In this document: one piece after another, positions 16,658-24,274 of the stretch
Layout: the number at the start of each line of letters is the position of its first letter
How positions within the stretch are numbered: the stretch's first letter is position 1
Assembly (NCBI RefSeq): GCF_013155395.1
Contig: NZ_JABJWC010000005.1
Coordinates: forward strand, 1 to 64,000
Reading direction: 5' to 3'
DNA from: Komagataeibacter melomenusus
Lineage (GTDB): Bacteria; Pseudomonadota; Alphaproteobacteria; Acetobacterales; Acetobacteraceae
Length of the DNA: 64,000 bases
Translations under genes and position numbers: made by a program
Notes under the pieces: model-generated
What the model saw: the letters and a program-made list of their open reading frames with translations, nothing else
Told to the model about the DNA's origin: nothing
Databases searched by the model: none

Positions 16658-16700
16658 ATAAAAACAGGTCATTTTACCCCGAAGGCAAAAAAGTGACCTG
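16658..16700 (-). terminator. Intrinsic terminator of the decarboxylase gene
   Basis: Read leftward, CAGGTCACTTTT pairs with the complementary arm ending AAAATGACCTG (one bulge) and is followed by TTTTTATG. It begins 21 bases after the decarboxylase stop codon. Confidence 0.65.
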
Positions 16701-16720
16701 CCTGTGTGCAGCCACCCCGA

Positions 16721-18397
16721 TCAGGTCTGGTCGGGCAGATCGATTCCATAATCATAGCGCCGCACCGCCGCCCCCATTTTGGCCATGCCTGCCGGGGCAT
16801 CCATGGGGGTGAACAGCACCTCGATAAAGTTCACGCCCTTATGGGCCGCCGCCTGATCCAGCGCGGTTTCGAGTTCATCCATGCTGGCCACCCTGAACGC
16901 ACGCGGCGCCCTGTCCGGCCCAAAGGCACGGGGCAGGTCGGCATAACGCCAGTTGGCAATGTCGTTATAGGCCGATTGCGGGCCAAGGATCATGCGCTCG
17001 ATGGTGTAGCCACCATTATTGATGAGGAAGATGGTAATGTTGGCCTCATGGCGCAGCAGGGTGGAGAGTTCCTGCACGGTCATCTGAAAGGAGCCATCGC
17101 CGATAAACAGCACATGCCGCCGTTCGGGGCGGGCAAGGCATGCGCCAAGGCTTGCGGGCAGCGAATACCCGATCGCAGCCCATACCGGCTGCACCAGCAG
17201 GCTGCACCCCGCGGGCAGGCGCGCATGCAGCATGGCTGCCATGGAGGAGCCGTTATCGGCCACCACCACATCACCCGGTTGCAGGAAGGATTCGACCCGC
17301 TGCCAGAACGGGGCCTGCGCCCAGCCCGCCCCCGCTGGCGGGGTTGGCACGGGCGCGGTCGATGCGGCACTACTCCGTTCGGGCCGGGTCATGCGCACGC
17401 TGGCCAGGCGCTGGTACACGCTATCAAGCAGATCGGCAGCGGTAATGCCCTGAATGTTCTCGCCATTGCAGGTCATGCTGAAGGGCTGCACGTCGATCAT
17501 GGCGCCCGGCGCGATCTGCTGCGAGAAATAGCCCGACGTGGAATCAACAAACCGGACCCCCAGCGCAATCACGCAATCAGCGGCCTGCACGTAATCCGCA
17601 ACAGCCGGGGCGGAAGCCGCCCCCCCATATTGCCCGAGCCATTCAGGCCCGGATTCAGGCAGCAGCGTGCGCGCGGTGGACAGGGCGGCATAGGGAATGC
17701 CGAAGGTGGTGCACAGCGCCTGCACGCGTTCGTGCAGGCCGTACTGGCGCACCATGGCATCAACCAGCACCACGGGCCTGCGGGCCTGGCTGATGCGCTG
17801 GACCACCTGCTCCGCCGCGCGGGCCAGCAGGCCGGGGTCGGATACCGCGGCGACCATGGGCGGCGGCGGCACGTCAACCGCCACATAGCAGATATCGGAG
17901 GGGAACTGGATATAGACCGGGCGGCGCAGCGCCTGCACCGCCTGCAGCACGCGGTCGGTCTCGGCCACGGCGGTTGCGGGGTTGAGCCGCGCGCAGGCCA
18001 CCGTGAACTGCCGGTAGCAGTTCAGCACGTTGTCATAATTGCCATCGGCAAGGGTGTGGTGCACCAGCGCGCGCGACTGGATGGCGTGCCACGGCGGCAT
18101 GCCCGAAATCACGACCAGCGGTACGCCCTCCGCACTCGCCCCCGCCACGGCGGAAAGGCATGACAGGTCACCCACCCCGTAGGTGACCAGCACCGCCCCG
18201 ATGCCCGCCAGCCGCGCATCGCCATCGGCCGCATAGGCTGCATTGAGTTCATTGCAGGTGCCGATGAACGCAATGCCCGGCGTGCGCTCGATGAGTTCGA
18301 GGAATTCAAGATTGTAATCACCGGGGACGCCATAAATACGCGAAACACCAAGATGCCGGAGCCGGTCCAGCAGCATACTACCGATTGATCCGCGCAT
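16721..18397 (-). CDS. Thiamine-diphosphate 2-oxo acid decarboxylase (PDC/IPDC/KivD type)
   Basis: Decarboxylates a 2-oxo acid to an aldehyde; 558 residues, the usual family length. All catalytic landmarks match pyruvate decarboxylase numbering: Asp27 in GVPGDYN, Glu50 in NELN, the His113-His114 pair in VHHTLADG, and the ThDP/Mg motif starting GDGSFQ and ending INNGGYTIE. The N-terminal part resembles branched-chain/indolepyruvate enzymes (KivD, IpdC) while the C-terminal YNDIANWRYADLPRAFG resembles pyruvate decarboxylase, so the substrate cannot be fixed from sequence. It starts at 18397 after GGGGAAAGACGGC. It lies 52 bp after the radical SAM gene on the same strand and is probably cotranscribed with it. 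Pyruvate decarboxylases are known from acetic acid bacteria. Confidence 0.85.
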   Translation of the reverse strand: MRGSIGSMLLDRLRHLGVSRIYGVPGDYNLEFLELIERTPGIAFIGTCNELNAAYAADGDARLAGIGAVLVTYGVGDLSCLSAVAGASAEGVPLVVISGMPPWHAIQSRALVHHTLADGNYDNVLNCYRQFTVACARLNPATAVAETDRVLQAVQALRRPVYIQFPSDICYVAVDVPPPPMVAAVSDPGLLARAAEQVVQRISQARRPVVLVDAMVRQYGLHERVQALCTTFGIPYAALSTARTLLPESGPEWLGQYGGAASAPAVADYVQAADCVIALGVRFVDSTSGYFSQQIAPGAMIDVQPFSMTCNGENIQGITAADLLDSVYQRLASVRMTRPERSSAASTAPVPTPPAGAGWAQAPFWQRVESFLQPGDVVVADNGSSMAAMLHARLPAGCSLLVQPVWAAIGYSLPASLGACLARPERRHVLFIGDGSFQMTVQELSTLLRHEANITIFLINNGGYTIERMILGPQSAYNDIANWRYADLPRAFGPDRAPRAFRVASMDELETALDQAAAHKGVNFIEVLFTPMDAPAGMAKMGAAVRRYDYGIDLPDQT

Positions 18398-18449
18398 GCC
18401 GTCTTTCCCCTATCTGTTGCCACCTGCGCCGAAATTGGCGCAGACGGAG

Positions 18450-19790
18450 TCAATAGATATCAAAATCATTGTTTCCGGTGGATGAAAAGGCCATACGGCG
18501 TTCCGTCATGTTCAGGATCCATGATGACATGTCCGATCGCGTGCGCGGGAACGGCAGGCGATGCACCATCGAGCGCATGCTGTAGAATTTGCGGTACATG
18601 CCCTGGATGCGCTGCTCCATCTGCCCCGGCGTGCAGTTCTTGGGCCAGATATGGCAGACCTGGCCGGGCCAGCGGTCGATATCCTCGGGGTCGATGATGC
18701 GGCCCGCCTTCTTCATCCGCTCGAACAGGGCCGTGCCCTTGGTGGGGGTCAGGATATTGAAGTAGGCGGCTGGCACCTTGTGCGCCTCGAGGAAGGAGAG
18801 GGTCGCCTCGTACACATCGGGGTGCTCGTCATCATAGCCGAAGATGAAGTTGAGCGAGTAGCTGATGTCGCGCCTGCGCAGGTTGTCGAACATCTCGCCA
18901 TAGCGGCTGGCCTTGTTCCAGCCTTTCTTCATGCCCTGGAGCATCTCCTCGTCAATGCTCTCGATGCCGATATTGACGTGCATGACCCCGCTGCGCTGGG
19001 CCAGGTCGAGAAAGTTCGTATCAAGGCACAGGTTGGACGACCACAGCGTGGACCAGCGGATCCTGAGCGGCACCAGCCCTTCCATCAGTTCCATGGCGCG
19101 GCTTTTCTTGCCGCCGAAATTGCTCTCGCCAAAGAAGAAGTGGCTGCCCTTGTCCTTGATGCGCTCGAGTTCGGCCACCATCTGGTCCACCGGCCGCCAG
19201 CGGAAGCGCCCGCCAAGATAGAACCGCTCCGAGCAGAAATCGCACACGAACGGGCACCCGCGCGAGGACTGCACGGCAAATGTGCGGAAGGGGCCGAACT
19301 TCTTCAGGTCCAGCAGGTCGTAGCGGGGCGGCGGCAGGTCATTGAGTTCCTTGAGCGGGGTGGCGCGGTAGATCTTTTGCAGCCGGTCGGCCGCCGCGTC
19401 CTCGAGCATGGTGCGCCAGATGGGCTCGGCCTCGCCCACGCCCACCGCATCGCAATGTTCGGCCGCCTCCTCGGCATAGAAGAACACGTGCGGCCCCCCC
19501 ATGATGACCTTGACCCCACGCCTGCGGAACTCGGCTGCGATGTCGTATGCACGGGGGGAATGCAGCGTCCAGGCGCTGAGTGCCACCACATCGACCGGCA
19601 CCTCGAAATTGATGTCCTCCAGTTGCTCGTCCAGCAGGGTGACGGTCCATTCACGCGGCGTGAGGGCTGCAAGGTAAGGCAGCGCCAGCGGCACCATCTG
19701 CCGCCGCTTGGTCTTGAAAATGGTCCGGTCGGTCTTGGAACGGTAATGCGATGGCTGGATGATCAGCAGCTTGAGATCTGCCTTGGACAT
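18450..19790 (-). CDS. B12-binding-domain radical SAM protein
   Basis: A 446-residue class B-type radical SAM enzyme. Residues 1-135 form a Rossmann-like cobalamin-binding domain (ending with GGPHVFFYAEEA and VGVGEAEPIW) but no DxHxxG motif is visible, as in many methyltransferases of the class. The [4Fe-4S] cysteines are Cys179, Cys183 and Cys186 in RGCPFVCDFC, followed by the SAM-binding barrel (FGESNFGG, HVNIGIESIDEEML, NFIFGYDDE). GGAG precedes the ATG at 19790. Relatives methylate or cyclise unreactive carbons (for example in hopanoid, bacteriochlorophyll or phosphonate pathways); the exact reaction here is unknown. The tight link to a 2-oxo acid decarboxylase gene suggests a shared pathway. 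Confidence 0.8.
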   Translation of the reverse strand: MSKADLKLLIIQPSHYRSKTDRTIFKTKRRQMVPLALPYLAALTPREWTVTLLDEQLEDINFEVPVDVVALSAWTLHSPRAYDIAAEFRRRGVKVIMGGPHVFFYAEEAAEHCDAVGVGEAEPIWRTMLEDAAADRLQKIYRATPLKELNDLPPPRYDLLDLKKFGPFRTFAVQSSRGCPFVCDFCSERFYLGGRFRWRPVDQMVAELERIKDKGSHFFFGESNFGGKKSRAMELMEGLVPLRIRWSTLWSSNLCLDTNFLDLAQRSGVMHVNIGIESIDEEMLQGMKKGWNKASRYGEMFDNLRRRDISYSLNFIFGYDDEHPDVYEATLSFLEAHKVPAAYFNILTPTKGTALFERMKKAGRIIDPEDIDRWPGQVCHIWPKNCTPGQMEQRIQGMYRKFYSMRSMVHRLPFPRTRSDMSSWILNMTERRMAFSSTGNNDFDIY

Positions 19791-20089
19791 GCTTCAACTC
19801 CATGGCCCGGGATGTGAAGGAAATATGCTGGATAAATAACTGTCAGGCATATCGTACGATTTTTGTCCGCCATGTCCACCACGCGCAATAAACACGATTG
19901 CATTCACACGCAACCATATAGAGCATACATATTTCATATATCAAAAATTTGCATGATTATTTACTGAACAGATTATTTATTACTTATTTATTATTTGAAT
20001 TGTTTTACTTACTGCAAATCGCAAGGACTTAACTTAAATCTGGCCACATATCAGGTTTAAGCCTGCTGCATGCCTGTGGCCCCTGCATG
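19791..20089. promoter_or_regulatory. AT-rich upstream region of the radical SAM gene
   Basis: About 300 bp without a gene, strikingly AT-rich from 19855 to 20010 compared with its GC-rich surroundings. It must contain the promoter of the leftward radical SAM gene. No riboswitch core (for example a B12 box) was recognised. Confidence 0.4.
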
Positions 20090-20122
20090 CAACAAAGGCC
20101 CGCTCCCTGTGGAGCGGGCCTT
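20090..20122 (-). terminator. Intrinsic terminator of the hldE operon
   Basis: A perfect 12-bp stem (AAGGCCCGCTCC at 20095-20106 and its complement at 20111-20122, CTGT loop) that on the minus strand is followed by TTGTT. It lies just after the stop of the last gene of the operon. Confidence 0.75.
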
Positions 20123-20128
20123 GCAATG

Positions 20129-20482
20129 TCACTCGATTTCAGGATGCGCGTTGATCCACACATCCTCGTAATCTTCGGTAATCAGGAAGCGCCAGCCGGG
20201 TGCCAGGCCCAGATAGGGGATGACCAGCGCGCACCAGTTACCGATATGGCTGGTATGGAGCGGCACGAAAAAATCGACGTCGTCCGATGTTTCCTCGCCT
20301 GCCCATATGTACCAGCCGCTCGTGCCATTTTCAGGTTCAAGGCGCACGCCATTTATGGGCCGCAGGGCTGTCCTGACATTGCGGGCAATGCCCAGCTTCA
20401 GGTGCCAGCCACAATCCAGATAGGGCGCCTTGAACCGCGCGCATGTTTCGGCCTGGATGGCCTCATAGGGGTGATCTGCCAT
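20129..20482 (-). CDS. Imm33/DUF2185-like small protein
   Basis: A 117-residue soluble protein with the pattern of the immunity-protein Imm33 (DUF2185) family as I remember it: SGWYIWAGEET, DFFVPLH, and LGLAPGWRFLITEDYEDVW. Members include bacterial housekeeping proteins and proteins encoded near polymorphic toxins. No toxin gene is seen here; instead it is the last gene of an operon with hldE and an AGE-family epimerase, starting 11 bp after the epimerase stop. The ATG at 20482 is preceded by GAAGGTAACAGCC. Its function is unknown. Confidence 0.55.
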   Translation of the reverse strand: MADHPYEAIQAETCARFKAPYLDCGWHLKLGIARNVRTALRPINGVRLEPENGTSGWYIWAGEETSDDVDFFVPLHTSHIGNWCALVIPYLGLAPGWRFLITEDYEDVWINAHPEIE

Positions 20483-20493
20483 GGCTGTTACCT

Positions 20494-21642
20494 TCAACCG
20501 ATTTCACGCACGGCGCCATAGATGTGGTACAGCGAACTCGCGGGCATGTAGCCATCAAGCGGCGTACCATCCGCCCCCAGCCGGTCAAACCAGCCGCCGC
20601 GCAACCGGGGCGGCACATAGGCGCGCGCAAAACGGGTGCAGGCTGGCGCCAGCAGTTTTTGCGCCACCCCATCGCCCCCTGCCGCGCGGCGGGCAAGCTG
20701 GCGGATGAATTCGGTCTGCTGCCAGATGCGTGTCGTGGCCTCGAGCGGCGCGCCGTGGTCGGTCACCGCATCGCACACGGCCAGCGTGTCGGGGCAGACG
20801 CCGTGGCGCATGCCAAATGCATGCAGCTGCGCCGAGGCCTGCATGAAGGACGAAGCAGCTCCCTCCCCCGCAAGGCGGGCATATTCCGCCAGCAGCCAGG
20901 CCCATTCAAACACATGGCCCGGCTCGGTCCTGTTCTGGCCCAAAGGCGCGCCTGGCTGCCATAGCGGCGTGAACAGTTCACCCACAGCACCACCAGGCAG
21001 CATGAAATGCCGCATGCCCAGCATGGCAAGGGCACGGGCGTGACCGAGATACATTTCCCCACCCCCCACCTCGGCCAGCGCGAGGAAGGCTTCAAGCAGG
21101 TGCATGTGCGGGTTCTGACGGCGAAAACCATCCTGCCCCGGCACGGTATCAAGATAGCCGCCGGGCTGCGATGTGCCGAACAGGGTGGTGATTTCATCCA
21201 CCGTCTGCCGTGCCGTCTCCAGCCATGTCCGCTCGCCCGAGAGCCGATAGGACCATGCGCAGGCATAAAGAATGAACGCATGGGCATAAAGATCGCGCCG
21301 CGTATCCGCCGGGGTGCCATCGGGGGCCAGCGAAAAGACCCAGCCCGGCGCGCCATCCGCCCGCCAGTAACGCTGGCGCACCTGCGCCATGCAGGCCAGC
21401 GCCGTGGCCCCGGCAGCGCTATGGCCATCATCGGCGGCCCGCACATAGGTCGCGATCTGGCGGGCCTGCACCATGAGCCGCAGGGCGGGCGGGTTGCACG
21501 GCACGCCGTCAAAGCCCAGCCGCTCATGAAACAGCCGCCGCGCGGGGTCGAAGCCCGCATCGATCCATAGCGGCAGGGCGGCCTGCTCGAGCCACCCCTG
21601 CAACCCACCGCAAGGCTGCGCGCCCACGGGCCGCTCACCCAT
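20494..21642 (-). CDS. AGE-family sugar epimerase/isomerase
   Basis: A 382-residue protein with the (alpha/alpha)6 barrel pattern of N-acylglucosamine 2-epimerases and mannose/cellobiose isomerases. Signature pieces are the central RRDLYAHAFILYACAWSYRL, NPHMHLLEAFLALAE, PGHVFEWAWLLAEYARL and TRIWQQTEFIRQLAR, containing the catalytic histidines. The start at 21642 overlaps the hldE stop in an ATGGGTGA arrangement, which implies translational coupling. Coupling to hldE suggests a role in making a sugar for the lipopolysaccharide or exopolysaccharide; a mannose-6-phosphate isomerase-like or epimerase activity is possible. Confidence 0.8.
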   Translation of the reverse strand: MGERPVGAQPCGGLQGWLEQAALPLWIDAGFDPARRLFHERLGFDGVPCNPPALRLMVQARQIATYVRAADDGHSAAGATALACMAQVRQRYWRADGAPGWVFSLAPDGTPADTRRDLYAHAFILYACAWSYRLSGERTWLETARQTVDEITTLFGTSQPGGYLDTVPGQDGFRRQNPHMHLLEAFLALAEVGGGEMYLGHARALAMLGMRHFMLPGGAVGELFTPLWQPGAPLGQNRTEPGHVFEWAWLLAEYARLAGEGAASSFMQASAQLHAFGMRHGVCPDTLAVCDAVTDHGAPLEATTRIWQQTEFIRQLARRAAGGDGVAQKLLAPACTRFARAYVPPRLRGGWFDRLGADGTPLDGYMPASSLYHIYGAVREIG

Positions 21643-23077
21643 TGGCCTGCCCCGCGGCGCGCCGGACCAGCGATGTGGTCGAACGGCCATCAATCAGGTC
21701 AATCAGGGCCACGCGGCCACCATAACCGCGCACGAAGGATGCGCCCACCACTTGGTCTTCCGTATAGTCGGCCCCCTTGACCAGCACGTCAGGCCGCAGG
21801 GTTCTGATGGCCTCGATGGGCGTTTCCTCATCAAACAGCACCACCAGATCCACATCGCGCAGGGCGCCAAGCACGGTGGCCCGCGCCTGCTCATCCTGCA
21901 CCGGGCGCGATGGCCCCTTGAGGGCTGCCACCGAGCGATCGGTATTGAGTGCGACCACCAGCCTGTCGCCCTGCCGGGCCGCCCCGCGCAGCAACGCGAT
22001 ATGGCCGGGATGCAGCAGGTCGAAACAGCCATTGGTGAACACGATGCGCGCGCCGTGGCGCCGCCAGTCCGCCACGATGCGCGCGGCCTCGTTCAGGCTG
22101 ACAAGGTTGCCGTGGCCGGTGGTTTCCCCGTTCAGGGCCTGTTGCAGTTCGTGGCGCGAGACGGTAGCGGTGCCATGCTTGCTGACCGAGATCGCCGCCG
22201 CCGTGGTGGCGATGACCACCGCCGTCTCGAGCGGCAGCCCCGCCGAGAGCATGGTGGCGATGGTGGCCACCACCGTATCGCCCGCGCCGCACACATCAAA
22301 CACTTCCGAGCGCCGGGCCGCGACATGCCGCACACTGCCCGCCTGCCGCCACAGCGACATGCCCTGCTCGGAGCGCGTGACCAGCACATCACCACCAAAC
22401 TGGCTGCCAGCCGCGCGGGCCGCCACCTCCACCTGCGCATCCGTGCCGGTGGGCAGGCCGGTGGCGCGGCTGATCTCGGCACGGTTGGGCGTAATCAGCC
22501 CGGCCCCGGCGTAAATGCCGAATGTCGCGCGCTTGGGGTCCACGATCACGGGCACGCTGGCCGCCGCCGCCCGCGCCATGATGCCCCGGATCACCTCATC
22601 GGACAGCACGCCCTTGGCGTAATCCGAGCACACCAGCACGCGCGCGCCCGGCAGGGCCGCATCAACGGCGGCGAGCAGGCGCGCATTGGTCTCGGCGCAG
22701 AAGGGGGTGAGAATTTCCTCGTCAATGCGGATGATCTGCTGCTGCCCGCCAAGGATGCGGGTCTTGGTAATGGTGGTCCAGGCGGGGTCCACCACCCATC
22801 CGGTCGTGTCGATGCCGGGCCACGGCGCCAGTTTTTCACGCAGGGTGCTAGCCGCGCCATCCACGCCCACCACCCCGATCAGGCTGACCGGAGCGCCCAG
22901 CGCTGCCGCGTTGGCCGCCACATTGGCGGCACCGCCGGGTGTTGCATGCTCGCGCGCATGCAGCAGCACGGGCACCGGGGCCTCGGGCGAGATCCGGTTG
23001 ACCGAGCCGGTAATGTAACGATCCAGCAGAAGATCACCCACGACAACAATCCGGCCGGGTGTGAGTGTATCAATCAT
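21635..23077 (-). CDS. hldE: Bifunctional heptose 7-phosphate kinase / heptose 1-phosphate adenylyltransferase
   Basis: Makes ADP-heptose for the lipopolysaccharide inner core. The 480-residue protein has an N-terminal ribokinase-type kinase domain (IVVVGDLLLDRYITG, GGAANVAANAAALGAP, FDVCGAGDTVVATIATMLSAG with the catalytic aspartate, residues about 8-315) and a C-terminal nucleotidyltransferase domain (FTNGCFDLLHPGHIALL with the HxGH motif, ALKGPSRPVQDE, from about 345). The start at 23077 gives the usual N-terminus; an in-frame ATG at 23113 adds 12 residues. First gene of a three-gene operon on the minus strand. Confidence 0.95.
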   Translation of the reverse strand: MIDTLTPGRIVVVGDLLLDRYITGSVNRISPEAPVPVLLHAREHATPGGAANVAANAAALGAPVSLIGVVGVDGAASTLREKLAPWPGIDTTGWVVDPAWTTITKTRILGGQQQIIRIDEEILTPFCAETNARLLAAVDAALPGARVLVCSDYAKGVLSDEVIRGIMARAAAASVPVIVDPKRATFGIYAGAGLITPNRAEISRATGLPTGTDAQVEVAARAAGSQFGGDVLVTRSEQGMSLWRQAGSVRHVAARRSEVFDVCGAGDTVVATIATMLSAGLPLETAVVIATTAAAISVSKHGTATVSRHELQQALNGETTGHGNLVSLNEAARIVADWRRHGARIVFTNGCFDLLHPGHIALLRGAARQGDRLVVALNTDRSVAALKGPSRPVQDEQARATVLGALRDVDLVVLFDEETPIEAIRTLRPDVLVKGADYTEDQVVGASFVRGYGGRVALIDLIDGRSTTSLVRRAAGQANG

Positions 23078-23201
23078 CCATGATCCATCAGGACAGAAAA
23101 AAGGCAGGCGCACGCGCTACCGCAGCAATAGGATATGGCGGCGTATCTGTCACGTCGCCCGGACTGGATGCTGCCTGCCGTGGGCGGATTTCGGAAAGAA
23201 C

Positions 23202-23280
23202 AAAAGTTTCCGGGTACCGCCTTTTTTCGAAAAGGCGGCGTTCTTTGAAGCTTCTTGAAAAAAGCTTCACCAACAATTTT
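23202..23280 (+). repeat. Dispersed repeat R1, complete copy
   Basis: One of the two best copies. Left flank AAAAGTTTCCGGGTA, module 1 CCGCCTTTTTTCGAAAAGGC then GGCGTTCTTT, module 2 GAAGCTTCTTGAAAAAAGCT then TCACCAACAATTTT. It lies between the PPDK-regulator gene and hldE. Confidence 0.85.
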
Positions 23281-23326
23281 CTTATGATTGCTGGATGTTT
23301 TCCAAGCTGACTTTTCAAACCCTCTC

Positions 23327-24193
23327 TCAAACGGCAGGCAGGATGCTGCTGGTGCCGTCATGCTCGAGCATGTCGATGATGGCCGCCGCCGTTTCCTCCA
23401 CCGAGCGGTGGGTAACGTTGATGACCGGCCATTTGTGCCGCGCGCACAGCCGCCGCGCCCAGTGCAGTTCCTCCTGCACGTTGACCGGGTCGATATAGGG
23501 CTTGACCGATGTTTCAGACATGCCGGGCGCGGCCATGGAACGGCCCGGCAGCATCATGCCCACGCGCGAGCGGCGGATTTCGAGCAGGGTATGCGCATCG
23601 ATGGTCAGGCCAACCACAAGGCCGGGAAAATGTTCCAGCCCCGCAGGCAGCGGCGCGTGCGGCACCAGCGGAATATTGGCAGCCCTGATGCCCCGGTTGG
23701 CCAGGTAGAAGCAGGTAGGTGTCTTGGACGTGCGCGACACGCCAACAAGCACCACCTCGGCCCGGGTCAGGTCGGTTGTCTTCTGTCCGTCATCATGCGC
23801 AATGACGTACTGCATGGCATCGATGCGGCGGCGGTAGCTGTCATCCATCACGTACTGGCCACCGGGGTGGCGCTCGGCGGGGATGCCGGTCTGCTGTTCA
23901 AGGAAATGGATCGTGCCATCAAGGATATTCTTGACCTGCACCCCAAGGCGCGCGCACCCCACCCGCAGCATGGTCTGCAATTCGGGTGACGTGAGCGAGG
24001 ACAGGACCGGCCCCGGTTCATGACTGATCCCCGCCAGCACGCGGCCCACCTGCACGCGCGTGCGCACGAGGTTCCAGTTCCGGATGGAAAACTCGGCATC
24101 CTGAAACTGGGCCCCGCAGGCGCGCATGACCGCCTCGAGCGCCTGCCCCGTCGCCTCGGATACAAGATGCAGGATAATCGGCTGTTCGCTCAT
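23327..24193 (-). CDS. ppsR: PPDK/PEP synthase regulatory protein (bifunctional kinase-pyrophosphorylase)
   Basis: A 288-residue DUF299/PPSR family protein that inactivates its target by ADP-dependent phosphorylation of a threonine and reactivates it by phosphate-dependent dephosphorylation. The P-loop-like sequence VLVGVSRTSKTPTCFYLANRG lies at about residues 148-168, with MDDSYRRRIDAM before it and NVTHRSVEETAAAI near the C-terminus. It sits 81 bp after ppdK on the same strand, so its target is almost certainly that pyruvate phosphate dikinase. Confidence 0.92.
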   Translation of the reverse strand: MSEQPIILHLVSEATGQALEAVMRACGAQFQDAEFSIRNWNLVRTRVQVGRVLAGISHEPGPVLSSLTSPELQTMLRVGCARLGVQVKNILDGTIHFLEQQTGIPAERHPGGQYVMDDSYRRRIDAMQYVIAHDDGQKTTDLTRAEVVLVGVSRTSKTPTCFYLANRGIRAANIPLVPHAPLPAGLEHFPGLVVGLTIDAHTLLEIRRSRVGMMLPGRSMAAPGMSETSVKPYIDPVNVQEELHWARRLCARHKWPVINVTHRSVEETAAAIIDMLEHDGTSSILPAV

Positions 24194-24274
24194 TGTCCTG
24201 CCTGACAGGCACGCCGCCGCCCGAAGGCAGGCGACGCGCCGTTTTTTGCAGTTTTTACAGGCCCCTGACGGGCA

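Noticed and set aside
16721-19790. A fosfomycin-like pathway (B12 radical SAM methyltransferase plus phosphonopyruvate decarboxylase)
   Set aside because: The decarboxylase is a 558-residue PDC/IPDC-type enzyme with the His-His pair, not the shorter phosphonopyruvate type, and no PEP mutase gene is near.
20129-20482. Toxin-immunity pair around the Imm33-like protein
   Set aside because: No toxin-like gene is adjacent; its partners are lipopolysaccharide sugar enzymes.
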